A stretch of 64,000 nucleotides of DNA, taken from the NCBI GenBank assembly GCA_963942565.1, contig OZ012700.1:19478553-19542552 (forward strand), read 5' to 3'. Source of the DNA: Maea johnstoni (taxonomy: Eukaryota > Annelida > Polychaeta > Spionida > Magelonidae). Below, in pieces: positions 19,822 to 32,000 of the stretch; position 1 is the stretch's first letter; the number at the start of each line of letters is the position of its first letter. The notes below the pieces were generated by a model, which saw nothing but the letters and a program-made list of their open reading frames with translations, was not told where the DNA came from and searched no databases. Position numbers and translations under genes: made by a program.

Positions 19822-19855
19822 CAAAGGCTTATGAAGCATGTCTCATAAGCCTTTG
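19822..19855. repeat. Short perfect hairpin
   Basis: caaaggcttatga, 8-base loop, tcataagcctttg. Function unknown; it could be a terminal remnant of a foldback element. Confidence 0.7.
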
Positions 19856-20425
19856 ATAGTAGTTACGCAACTTCCTGACTTTTTTTCAACTCTACAAAGC
19901 TTTTTTTTTCCAACCAAATGGTGTCTCGCCTAGGTTATTCTTAGGGGCATAGAGAATGGCAATAAATAAATAAAAAAAGAAGTACAAATATAGTAAAATC
20001 ATTATTACTATCATTAGTTTTAATTTTCATCAATATTATTAGGATCATAGTACTAATATTACAAGTATTTATCATTATTAGTTTTATTATTATCATTATC
20101 ACTTTCATTATTATTTTTTGTTTCATTATTTTTATTAATATCATTACTTATATTAGTTTCATTATTAGTTTCATTATTATTTGTACTATCATTATTATCA
20201 TTATTATTATAAGTAGTAATAGTAGTTGTAGTGCTGCTAAGTATTTATCACATTAACTGATGGGGAAAGGTATGCACACGCTCAATGAAAAACACATACC
20301 AGTATTTTCATCATCAAAGGTTTATTTGCCAGGTACATAATGCTACATTTCCATTCACCAACACTTCAGACTCAATAAATTACTCTATGTACAGATTATA
20401 ACACACACAGTCAAACCTGCCATGT

Positions 20426-20647
20426 ACCATAACTTCTCGGAAATTTAGACCACCCCAGGAATTTGGACCACTATAATTATTTTGCAAAATAATTATTGGG
20501 AATATGGACCATCCTTGATCTATTGTTGGTAGCTATGGACAACTATTACTCTGCTTTGTCAGTATTTTCATAAAACATGAGCCACCTTCAAGCCATAAAA
20601 ATTGCAATTATCAAAAAGTGTCCAAAATTACCGAGAATTTACAGTAA
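20426..20647. mobile_element. MITE with 'ttctcggaaatttagacc' type ends
   Basis: Left end cttctcggaaatttagacca and right end aattaccgagaatttacag are diverged inverted repeats. Same family as 44000-44215 and the outer parts of 57222-57600. Confidence 0.5.
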
Positions 20648-20659
20648 GGCCACAGGTCC

Positions 20660-20871
20660 TATCCCTTATGCTTCTGGTGGCTAATTTGGCCAAAACAAAA
20701 TGATGCTAAAAACCTAAATAATAAGTGAAACCCTGGCACATGGGTACTCATCTGAGAGTACTCAGCTAGAGTTTTCCAATGAATACCAACATGACATGGT
20801 TCAGATGGTTTTCAAAAATCTCTGCATCCTTGTGATTTGGATGAAAATAGCCTCAGCATTGGAAGAGTTAA
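20660..20871 (-). mobile_element. MITE family A (cluster copy 1)
   Basis: cccttatgcttctggtggct to gcattggaagagttaa. First of five family A copies within 1.2 kb. Confidence 0.75.
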
Positions 20872-20914
20872 GATGGGAAAAAAGGGGCCTTTTTTCAATC
20901 ACAGGTTGTCTGCC

Positions 20915-21118
20915 TTAACCCTTCCAATGCTGAGGCTACTTTTATCCAACCGACAAGGATGCATAGCTTTTTGAAAAGCATTCAAACCCAGTTGTTTTAA
21001 TATTCACCTAGACCTATCTAATGAATGCCAACATGACAGGGTTTCGATGGTTTTCGAAAAAAATATTTGTGTCCTTGAGCTTTGGATGAAAGTATAGTCT
21101 CAAATATTGGACCCTTAA
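20915..21118. mobile_element. MITE family A, head-to-head foldback (cluster copy 2)
   Basis: Both ends are the 'ccaatgc' end: ttaacccttccaatgctgag at the left and 'gtctcaaatattggacccttaa' inverted at the right. The 'gctgctgg' end is absent, so it is an inverted dimer of half an element. Confidence 0.7.
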
Positions 21119-21144
21119 TAGAGGAATGTCCCAGTCAGATAATT

Positions 21145-21356
21145 TTAACCCTCATGCTGCTGGTAGCTAATTTGGCCAATACAAAATGATGCAGAAAACT
21201 GAAAAATTATCGAAACCCTGGCACATGGGTAATCATCTGAGAGTACTTAGCGAGAGCTCTCCAATGAATACTAATATGGGAGGGTTTAGATGATTTTCAA
21301 AAATATTTGCATCCTTGTGGTTTGGACGAAAGTTGTCTCAGCATTGGAAGGGTTAA
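21145..21356 (-). mobile_element. MITE family A (cluster copy 3)
   Basis: ttaaccctcatgctgctggt to cagcattggaagggttaa, TTAA on both sides. Confidence 0.85.
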
Positions 21357-21433
21357 GAGTGGGATGTCTACCTTGTAATCAAATACACCTTGAGTGTACA
21401 CCCAGTCAGATAATGTTAATACAACTCATCATG

Positions 21434-21649
21434 TTAACCCTTCCAATGCTAAGGCTTAATCTTTCATCCAAAGCACAAGAAAGCAAAGATTTTTGAAAAT
21501 CATCTAAACCCTGTCATGTTGGTATTCATTAGATAGATCTCAATGAGTTCATTCATATGAGTACCCATATGCCAGGGTTTTAGTGATTTTTCAGGATTTT
21601 TGCATTATTTTGTGTTGGCCAACTTAGCCGCCAGCAGCATAAGGGTTAA
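21434..21649 (+). mobile_element. MITE family A (cluster copy 4)
   Basis: ttaacccttccaatgctaag to ccagcagcataagggttaa. The flank tacaactcatcatg occurs on both sides, so host sequence was duplicated with the element. Confidence 0.85.
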
Positions 21650-21663
21650 TACAACTCATCATG

Positions 21664-21858
21664 TTAACCCTTATGCTGCTGGTGGCTAATTTGGTAGATT
21701 GATGCAAAAAAAGTTGAAAAATGACAGAAACCCAGGCAAATGGGTACTCCTATGATAGTACTCGGCGAGAGCTTTCCAATCCATACCAACATGCCAGGGT
21801 TTAAAAGACTTTCAGAAATTTTCTACATCCTTGTGCATCCTCAGCATCAAAAGGGTTA
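21664..21858 (-). mobile_element. MITE family A (cluster copy 5)
   Basis: ttaacccttatgctgctggt to cagcatcaaaagggttaa, in the opposite orientation to copy 4 and 14 bases from it. Confidence 0.8.
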
Positions 21859-22307
21859 AGTATCATTTGAAAAAACTGGAGTGTTCTTCAGAAGCAAAAG
21901 CCTGATCTTGCAGTGTAATTTTTTAAAACCTGCTACATAATCCAGATATTTCAATGTATTAGACCATGTGCATCCCTCAGATGCAAATTGGTCAATGGAA
22001 TTGAGTGAAGTATGTAATTATATTATAAAATATTAAAGACTTCTTCTCCACACATACATACATACATAAATACGTACATACTTACATAAATACATTTTTA
22101 TCATCCCAAAAAGCATCAATGCATTGTCAAAATCTTGTAAGAATTCTATCATAAACCCATTCATGCCTGTATCGCCTAAAAAGTACCGATTATTTAGATA
22201 GTACCATGAGGAATTCAACCTACAACTCTTCCTTAACCCTTATGCTGCTGGTGGCTAATTTGGCCAATACAAATTGATGCAAAAAACCTGAAAAAAATGA
22301 GTGAAGA

Positions 22308-22609
22308 ACTCATCCTGATCATCATTAATCCTTGGATTAAGAAAAGAATCTAACAAAATACATGCTATTAGTTGCTTCTTATTTGCATATATTCAACATA
22401 TTTTGTTCCACTTAAACCCTTATGCTGCCGGTAGCTATAATTTGGCCAATATAAAATGATGCAAAAAACCTGAAAAATGACTAAAACCATGGCACATGGG
22501 CACTCATCTAAGATTACTCAACCAAAGCTTTCCAATGAATACCAGATAGTTTTCAAAATCTTTGAGTTCTTGCACTTCAGGCAAGTAGCCTCAGCATTGG
22601 ATAGGTTAA
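22308..22609. repeat. Segmental duplicate, copy 1
   Basis: actcatcctgatcatcatta through a family A MITE ending cattggataggttaaat. The same order recurs at 24252-24551. This copy has an extra ~18 bases (ccttggattaagaaaaga). It follows a truncated family A copy at 22235-22305. Confidence 0.85.
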
Positions 22610-22785
22610 ATTAAAGTGAATGCATGTATTGTGACCAAAAGTTTTAACCCAGCATCACTTTTGTATGTACCACAATGTATTCCTTGCAATACTACTGTAC
22701 AATCATATACATTTATCGCACCTTTGCTGCGCTGTAACCTGTTTTTTTCTTGCTTGAAAATGAATAAAAAAAAGTTTTAATCCAT

Positions 22786-23741
22786 TCATGCCTGTAGCAG
22801 CCAAAACATTCAAACTTTTTTGGTAATATTTTGTGGTTAGAGCATTTTTTTTCGAAAAAATATTTGAAGGAAAAATGTTGGTCAGATTCCAATTGAAAAC
22901 TTTCCTTCAAACATTTTGTAAATGTATGCTTATTTTTGAATGTATTTATCAATACACTAATCAAGAAGATTTCCATACACAGGGCTCAACATTAAGAAAA
23001 AAACTTCATAAGCCCAGCAGGGCTAGTTACCGAAACTTTTACTAGCCCTGAAATATTTTTGCTAGCCCTGATATTAATGACAACTCTTTTCAAATAGTGA
23101 CCTCTGTTGATATCATAGCCTCTGTTGATAACATGAAAAGAATACAGTGTATTGTAAATTGATTTAAATTATCATCCAGGTATGCAGAGCCAAAGGTGGG
23201 CTTCATAATTTTTTAAGCGCTGATATTCTAATTTTATCTAGCTACTAGTCAGATTCCAATTGAAAACTTTCCTTCAAACATTTTGTAAATGTATGCTTAT
23301 TTTTGAATGTATTTATCAATACACTAATCAAGAAGATTTCCATACACAGGGCTCAACATTAAGAAAAAAACTTCATAAGCCCAGCAGGGCTAGTTACCGA
23401 AACTTTTACTAGCCCTGAAATATTTTTGCTAGCCCTGATATTAATGACAACTGTTTTCAAATAGTGACCTCTGTTGATATCATAGCCTCTGTTGATAACA
23501 TGAAAAGAATACAGTGTATTGTAAATTGATTTAAAGTATCATCCAGGTATGCAGAGCCAAAGGTGGGCTTCATAATTTTTTAAGCGCTGATATTCTAATT
23601 TTATCTAGCTACTCACAGGTAGAATTTACTAGCCCTGACTTTCAATAACTAGCCCGGGGCTACGGGGCTAGCCTTAACGTCAAGCCCTGATACATATCAA
23701 GGCGACTCTTCTCAAGGCGATTTCCCGGCATGAATAGGTCA
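22786..23741. mobile_element. Family B-type MITE split by a nested CAGGG element
   Basis: Outer ends ttaatccattcatgcctgta and ggcatgaataggtc. The inner element runs from cagggctcaacattaag (22980) to cttaacgtcaagccctg (23689) and is flanked by ATACA on both sides (5-base target duplication). Confidence 0.7.
22881..23614. repeat. Recent 367-base tandem duplication
   Basis: 22881-23247 is repeated at 23248-23614 with only a few substitutions seen (for example ctcttttc/ctgttttc, ttaaatta/ttaaagta). The unit spans the junction of the outer MITE and the nested CAGGG element, so it arose after the nesting. Confidence 0.93.
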
Positions 23742-23905
23742 AAATATCGCTTCAAGTTTGTAGAAATATTTGCCCAGTACTTAGTGAGATATGGTGTGGT
23801 CCATGATCCATCAAAGAGCGGTTAGCTTCATTCGTACAGCGCAAACATAATTAAAATATATTTGTAAGTACCCATTTATAAATTCAGCAAGAAATATGTA
23901 AGTGT

Positions 23906-23907
<2 letters not shown>

Positions 23908-24002
<95 letters not shown>

Positions 24003-24050
24003 CACACACATATATATATATAATATATATATATATATATACATATATAC

Positions 24051-24114
<64 letters not shown>
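23908..24114. repeat. (TA)n microsatellite
   Basis: About 205 bases of TA with ca and ac interruptions; source of long spurious Tyr-Ile frames on both strands. Confidence 0.98.
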
Positions 24115-24118
<4 letters not shown>

Positions 24119-24251
24119 TTATATACAATCATAAGATAAATAGCACCATAATATCATGTGTAAATACATCAGTCAATAATCATGCAGCCTCCAAAAGTCT
24201 GCCAGAGGAAACGAGAAAAATATCCACCATAAAAGAGTGGATTTGACTAGC

Positions 24252-24551
24252 ACTCATCCTGATCATCATTAATCTAACAAAATACATGCTATTAGTTGCT
24301 TCCTATTTGCATATATTCAATATATTTTGTTCCACTTAAACCCTTATGCTGCTGGTAGCTATAATTTGGCCAATATAAAATGATGCAAAAAAACTGAAAA
24401 TTGACTAAAACCATGGCACATAGGTATTCATCTGAGAATACTCAGTGAGAGCTATCAAATGAATACCATCATGCCAGGGTTTAGATGGTTTTCAAAAATC
24501 TTTTCATCCTTGTGCTTTGGACGTAAGTAGTCTCAGCATTCGAAGGGTTAA
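24252..24551. repeat. Segmental duplicate, copy 2
   Basis: Matches 22308-22609, including the family A MITE (24337-24550 here) and its unique flank with 'acatgctattagttgcttcc'. Confidence 0.85.
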
Positions 24552-24876
24552 TTTGGGAATATTAACTAAGCAATGAAGTATAAATACAAATATTTAAGGG
24601 ATTTCTGATTAACATTTCTACTTTGAATATTCTCAAGAAAAGTGTTTTGGTAGGGAAGGTGTCTTCCTGTCTTGTTGATCAGCCAAGATGTATGGTAGAG
24701 CGAGATTCAAACATTTTGAATAAAAAATGTGTGTCAAAATTTAAACGACTCATTCAAATATATTGCCAATTCATACTACTTCTTCAACAATTTTTTCGTA
24801 AAATTATCTTAGTATAGAGTTAAGAGGGAATCCTAACCCATTTCTACCTGTAGCCCTGAAATACTTGGAAGGCATG

Positions 24877-25183
24877 GTCTTAGCCAGCAGGGCATCTGGG
24901 TGTCTTTTTGGACACCCAAACCCTTGAAAAGCACCCCTCAGGACACTCAAAATCTTTTGTGAGGAATTTCTTAAAATGTCAATCTCAAGCATATAATTAA
25001 TTTTTTCATCTCCATATTATTCCTATGACATTGTATACGCATATCATGCCTTATTTTGATAAATTCATACATGTTTATGGTTCAAATCTGAGTATATTGT
25101 GGTCCCCCTTTAAAATGTGGACGCCCAAAAATTAAAAATTTGGCAATTTTGGGCACCCAGTATCTAAATCCTGGCTAAGACCC
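24877..25183. mobile_element. MITE with gtcttagccag / ctggctaagac ends
   Basis: Inverted ends as in the copies at 3008 and 40811, with 'gggtgtc' and 'gggcacccag' segments inside. Confidence 0.65.
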
Positions 25184-25261
25184 CCCTTGAAGGAGAGGTG
25201 TTTGTAAGTCTGTAATCAACATTGCTTCTTCAAATATTTTTTGAAAATTGATTTTGTAATG

Positions 25262-25738
25262 CTCCAATCACACTGGAGTCCACTATCGTATGAACCTAAA
25301 ATCCGCTGCAATTTTGCAAATTTAAAAATCGGTACTGGATGTTCCAATTTTGAAAATGTAAGATGCTTGGATATGATTATATTGCTCTATAATCGTAAGT
25401 CAATAATTTATGTCTTGCTATTATCTCACAATATTTGCAAGACATTCTTGCAAAAAGTCTAAACACATGACTTGCGTCCAATATTCAGGTCCGAACATGT
25501 GTACAAATGTTGTACAAATATTGTACCCTAATCGCAAGTCAGGAAATTAATTGGAACTTTTCAAAATCAGTACTAATTTGCATACAGGATCGCAAGCCAG
25601 TATCAACGTTTTTTGACGGTTCCGATTCTGTTTTTGGACTTGGAATCTCATCCGTCTTTCGCACAACAAGTAAAATCATCGGGCCTGACCTGCCGATTTT
25701 TGGAATTGTGCGATAGTCAGACTCCGGTGTGACTGGGG
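25262..25738. mobile_element. MITE with 'aatcacactggagtc' inverted ends
   Basis: The left end tccaatcacactggagtc and the right end gactccggtgtgactggggc are inverted with roughly 80 percent identity over about 30 bases. About 475 bases long. Target duplication unclear. It lies just downstream of the mucin-like gene's stop codon. Confidence 0.55.
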
Positions 25739-25805
25739 CATAGGAGAGACGTCATGAAGTATATCAGGCAGTTTTTGGTCCATGAATGGGTTAGGTATAT
25801 ATGTG

Positions 25806-25916
25806 TTACACCTTGGTGTTCTTTAAGTTGTCTGCCCAGTAATTTCCGTACGTGGCATTCTCGATGCTGTGCAGGAAGTTGTCATTATCTAGTGATGTCA
25901 TTTCCTCCATTCCCTC
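25806..25916 (-). CDS. Mucin-like gene, last exon
   Basis: The acceptor is ttctccttgtag. It gives 36 codons then TAA, encoding EGMEEMTSLDNDNFLHSIEN, ATYGNYWADN and the end LKNTKV. NATY-W-DN echoes the previous exon. The final TKV fits a class I PDZ ligand. Confidence 0.78.
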   Translation of the reverse strand, partial: EGMEEMTSLDNDNFLHSIENATYGNYWADNLKNTKV

Positions 25917-25999
25917 CTACAAGGAGAAAGAAATATTACGATAATTCACATTCAAAACTGTCAAAAATGAAAATACATAAAAAACAACCCAATTACTAC

Positions 26000-26033
<34 letters not shown>

Positions 26034-29000
26034 TTTACTATTATCATTACTATTATTATCATTATTATTATTACTACTATTATTATCATTATCATTATTA
26101 TTATCATTATTATTATCATTATCATTATTACCATTATTATCATTATTATTATTATCATCATCATTATTATTATTACCACGGCCGATACCTACCTTAGGTT
26201 GTTGATCTATGTGGCTGTTGATGTAACTCAGGGTGACGTTGTCCTCCCAATAGGTGGCGTTGTTATAGACAGGGCCGCTTCCGTCACTCATTTTACGCAT
26301 GTTGAACGTGTCCGTACGATTTCTCCGCCACACGAGGAAAAGGATCACCAGGACTGAAATTAAAGGGCAATTACACCATGATTAAAACATAGGCCCAAAT
26401 AGTTTCTTGGAGCACTTAATTCCAAGTTCCCACCACTGCCATCCTTTGAGCAGTACACAGGAAGTGTACTGCTGTTTAAACACAACTTAACACACAAGAG
26501 ATGGAGCTACTGGAAGCAGCCATTTTAGTCTATTAATAGCTTATCTGAAGCTGAATGGTACACACTTCCTTTATCAGGAAACATGCATCTTAAACCATTC
26601 ATGCTCACAGAAGACAAATGCAGTCTGACATTTTTAGTGAAATCTATTGGGAGAAAGCATGGATAGGAAAATACCTGAAGGAGAAATTTCAATCATAATA
26701 CAACCAACAACTCTCCTTCAAATATTTTTTAAAATCATTCTTCTTTTCTAAGTTATCCTCAGAAGTATCAGAGGTCCAATCTAAAATTTAAGAGTAACTC
26801 TCAAGCAGTTTTAATAAATAAAAACATTATTAGTTTTGACACAAACTTTACAAATGGAGCCTTATATTAATGTGGCTAATCCAATAATTATAGTGCCAAT
26901 TTAGGTAAATGACAAACCTCTTTTACTAATATTGTCACAGTAGTGGACATTTTTTATGGTCTGACCAAAACTTCATACTTCTCATATTATATATAATCAA
27001 CCCTTCTAATGCAGAGGCTACTTTCGTTCAAAGCACAAGGATGCAAAGATTTTTTTTAAATATCTAAACCCTGTCATGTTGGTATTCATTGGATAGCTCT
27101 TGCTGAGTACCCTCAGATGAGTATCCATAGGCCAGGGTTTCAGTCATTTTTAAGGTTTTTCGCATAATCTTGTAAGGGCCAAATTAGCTACCAGCAGCAT
27201 AAGGGTGAAGCCTCTCCATTATAGGAATTCCATGAATGTGGATATTTCAGATAATCACACAGGATTCCACTGCCCTGCATTAACATAATACATAATTTTG
27301 TCGAAATTCATGGAACATGCAGGTACCAGGAAAACTGATAGCTTAGACCTTCATTTTTTTTCTATCATTTTTATATCTCTCTGATATTTTCTATTTTCCC
27401 CAATAGATGTCACCACTGAACAAGATCAAATATCTACTCTGACATGGCAGTAAATTTACTAGGTGTTTACTAAGTTAAGTCAGGTCTCCAAGAGACATGA
27501 CATATCCTGGCAAAAAACGCCCGTGCCAGGAGACCAGTTTGACAACTGTCATCAGGATTCGTGATCCTTTTGAAAATATCTTTGAAAACAATAGGATTTA
27601 GATTCATGACATATCTTGAGAAGAGCAGTTGGCTGGGATCTTATTAACAAATCTCAATTCACTATTTTTTCAAGAAATGCTCCAATTCCAGACAATATTG
27701 CCAAAATACTCAGGACTTTGTTGAGATGTTACAGGCATAAATGGCTTAAGGCAATTTGTAGGGTTAGTAACAACTCACAACTTCCCTGCTTCAGGAAACT
27801 CAGGGCTCGAAATTAAGATATTTTCCAGGGAGCCCAATTGCATCTTTATAAGTCACTTACAGGTGTTGTGTTCAGTAACCAGTACATTCTTGGGCTCCCT
27901 GCAGAAATTTGAGGGAGCCCCAGGAGAATTCAAGGGAGTCCTCGGCTCCTGGCACCCCCTAATTTCGAGCCCTGAAACTTTACACAGAGATTCTTTTGGA
28001 TTTTTAAAAACTGCAATGAGAGAAAATTGCAGGAGAAAGTCCGAAGATCAAACAATGCCTGAAGCTGCTCAACGGAGACTTCTTGACTTTTGGGTTATTA
28101 TTATCCTCTCACGAAATATTAGGGTGCATACGAGACATCCTTATAAAAGAACTCCAGTCATAAATTGTTAAACCCATCTTCTGACAATTTTGGTGATATC
28201 TCTCTAACAAAAGCAATACATAGAACATATTTGAAGGAGAATTGTTCATCAGAACTCTATTTACAACTCCCCTTCAAATACCTTGCAAAGTTATAATCAA
28301 AAGTATGACTGGTCCATACGACACTGCTCAAGTAGATCTCCAGGCATGGATAGATTAACCCTTATACAAAATGTTGCAAAAACCTGTAAAATTATTGAAA
28401 CCGTGGCACGTGGGTACTCATCGGAGAGTGCTCAGCGATAGCTATCCAATGAATAGCAACATGACAGGGTTAAGATGGTTTTCAAAAATCTTAGCATCTT
28501 TGTGCTTTGGATGAAAGTATATAGATGAGCCTCAGCATTAGAAGGGTTAAGATGTAAAAGAAAACAAAGAAAATGCTCACAGATGATGAGAATAAATGCA
28601 ACAGAGCCGACGACGATTCCAGCGATGACGCCCGGTGTCCATTGAAATCCCTGCGATCCTGGAGGCACGGCAGTGGTCGACATGTTAAAGGGTGCGGGAC
28701 TGGAGGTCATCCCTGGCGTTACCGTGGACGAAGGATGGATGCTACTGTGTGATATAGGTGGCGCTGTTCTTATTGAAGACATAGAGGGCGCCACGGTGCT
28801 TCCTGCGTGATCTAGAAAAGTACTGGAGGGTGTCAATGCAATCTCTGTTTGTAGTGTACTGATCGACCCACCAGAGGGCACACTACTAGAGGGAGCTGCT
28901 GAGCTGGCTGGAAATTCGTTAGAACCGCTCAAAAATGTGGATGCAATTCTGGTTTGTATGGAACCGTTTTGCCATGTGGATGACGCACTCAGGCTATCAG

Positions 29001-32000
29001 TCCGCTCCTGACTAGCAAACACACTGCTTATTTCTGTAGCAATGACTAGCTTAGAAGAGAATGCCATGTCACTTGTTGAAAGTGTGGACGAGGCACCAGT
29101 AGATGGCAGCACTGAAGCAGTTCTGTCACTAGATGGCAGCACTGAATCTATTCTCTCACTAGATGGCAGCACTAATGGAGTCGAGCCACTAGATGGCAGC
29201 ACTGAGATTGTTCCCTCACTAGCTAGCAGCACTGAGTCAGTTCTTCCACTAGATGGCAGCACTGAGTCGATTCTCTCACTAGATGGCAGCACTACAGGAG
29301 TTGTGTCACTAGCTAGCAGCACTGAGTCAGTTCTTTCACTAGATGGCAGCACTGAGTCAATTCTCTCACTAGATGGCAGTACTAATGGAGTTCTTCCACT
29401 AGATGGCAGCACTGACTCTGTTCCAGATGGTGAAGGTGATAGGGTAGTAGGAATAGGTTGCCTGATGAGGGTGGATGCGGATAACGAAGGCAGCACAGTG
29501 GCACTTGCCAAACTAGTGCTATTGAATCCAGGCACTGCAGTTTCTGACACAGGGGGTGCCAGTGAGGCGTCCAGAGGAACGGTAGAGATGCTCGTTCCAA
29601 AGAAAATGCTCGGAATCATGGTACCTGATATTGTGGGGACTGCATCTAGTGTTACTGATACATTTAACTGTGTGGATTTTACCATAGTATTGGATGCCGA
29701 TGCTGCAGGAGTAAAACTGAGAGAATCCACAGAGGTCACTTGAGGAACTTGACTTTGAACTTCACTTCCGATAACGCTGAAAGCATTTTGGAAGCTGGAG
29801 TCCAGAAGGGACTGTGAAGAGGGGGAAATACTTATAAGACTACCGGAAGTAATAAGGAATGTTGAAAATGCTGTTGCTGGAACGGAACTACTTTTTGTAG
29901 CGGAACTACTTCCTGTAGCAGTAATAAATCCCCCAGGGGTAACTGCAGGTAAAAAGGTTCCCGCATCTTCCGATGTTGACCACTGACTGTTGATAGTTTT
30001 GCCACTGGACGAAGTCATCCCTGATGGAGTGGCCGCAGCAGTCAGTGTTTGTGATATTGATGTATGATAATCATATATACTTGAGAATACACTGGGCATA
30101 AGGACATAACTGGAAATGGAAGGAAAACCTGAAGAATGAGGCCTGCCTGATTCCTTGAGGATAGTGGATGCTGATGATGCCTCGATTCTAGTATTACTAG
30201 ATAAGGCGGACTGTTCATATTGCCTAGAATGCGTTAACATGCTAGTTGATGGCGCTATGGCCCTAGGAGAGTCATGTGACTTAGAAGTCACATCCGCACT
30301 TGTTAGTATAGTGTCCTGATCCACGGAAACTGTTGACGATAACGACAACGCTGATGTGCTTGGAAATATTGTCCCAGTGGATGAAATTGGTGACGTATCA
30401 TCCATTTTAGTGCTTAATTGAGTTGGGACGTATGTCCACGTGGTCTGAAAGTTTGGTAGCTGCGTTACAGTGGCAGGAGCAGCACTGGTCATCATGGATG
30501 TGCTTGGCTGGCCACTAATAGCCGCACTGGACGAAGAAATAAAATAACTTGTCATGAGAAGGAGAGTAGTCAACATACTTCTACTCGGAGACTTTGAGTT
30601 TGACCTGGGAGATGCAGGGATCAACCCTGAATAAAGAGTACTGCCCACACTCCCAGAGTGCGCCATAGAGGTTCCGTCAGCCATGGAGTCTGTTACCATG
30701 GCAACCGCATAACTGCTACTTTGTGCAGGTGTGTTTGATGTCTGCGGTGTGAAATGAAGCGTCCCTTTTCTTTCCAAGGTAATATTTTCCATGTGGGAGG
30801 AAGGAACATGATTAACCACGGTGATCTGAGGGGATGATGAGGTCCCTGTTGCTACGGCAACCGTTGCTAAGGAAATTGATGGCGTAGGCTGCACTTTGGT
30901 AGTAGTGGTCTGAAATGTTGTATCTTCCTTAGATGGGACCATTGTCTGATGTGATAGTGACACTGACACCATTGGCGAAGTGGGTAGTGTATTGTGATAA
31001 CTTTGAGCTGCTTGTAGCATTGAGTCCTTAGCAACAGTTGTCATGGTGATGCCCTCTGTTTGAGCTATCATAGCCGATGCCGGTGTCACTGCATGTAACA
31101 ATTCTGCAAGAAAAGGAAAAGGTTGGTTATTTCTTCAGTTTAAACCACAAAATTTCAATCATATTCTATTAATTAGTCCATCACTAAAGTCTATTTCCAC
31201 GAAAATCAGAATTAAGTCACAGAAATATTTATATGCAAAAAGATATAAGAAAATCATATTTTTCTCTAAAATCTTATACTCTTTTCATCAAGATATTACT
31301 CTATGCGTTACACCTTTCGTGTGCTTCCTATGTTAATGGGGAAACAAAACTCTCCGTTAATGCTGGGGTTTAGAAAACAATTAGCTGCCTTGAAAGTCAA
31401 GTACCAAAATAAAACAATCTAGCGATCATTTCTCAGGAAGAATCTCCAAAAGTTGGTCACCTTCTGACCTGCTTCATTCTACTCAGACAGGCTTCCCTAC
31501 ACCACCCAAATTGTGTCTGGCTTCTCAAAATGCGTGGGCCTAGTTCCCATCATTTCAAAGTCATAGGGAGATAACCCTTCCAATGCTGAGGCTTCTTTAA
31601 TCCAAAGCAACAAAGATGCAAAGATTTTTGAAAACCATCTTAACCCAGTAATGTTGGTATTCATTAGATAGCTCTCGCTGAGTTCTCTCAGATGAGTATC
31701 CATGTGCCAGGGTTTCAGTTATTTTTCAGCATCTTTTTGCATCAATTGTATTGGCAAAATTAGCCATCAGCAGCATGAGGGTGAACCCATTTCCATTCAC
31801 TCCTAAAACAGCTTTACTGTCTGAAGGGGAAATGTTAATCAAACAACAACTCCTTCAAATATTTGAGGGATAACATGCTTTATAAACAAGTTCATTTTCA
31901 TGAGTATCCATAGGTAGAAAATATGTGAAAATATGCTAGAAAATATGTGAACTTTGAGCAAAGTCAGGATAAAGAAGACTCAAGTGGCATCCAGATGTGA

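Noticed and set aside
23811-24246. Several long Tyr/Ile-rich frames on both strands (also at 15.6, 18.7 and 35.0 kb)
   Set aside because: They are translations of (TA)n microsatellites.
25754-26348. Tyr/His- and Asn/Asp-rich frames
   Set aside because: Products of the trinucleotide repeat. Only 26193-26353 of the - strand frame is kept, as a spliced exon.
29042-29743. 233-codon open frame on the + strand opposite the mucin exon
   Set aside because: It mirrors the 30-base coding repeat and Ser-rich codons on the - strand. The - strand frame is far longer, has matching splice borders and a membrane span.
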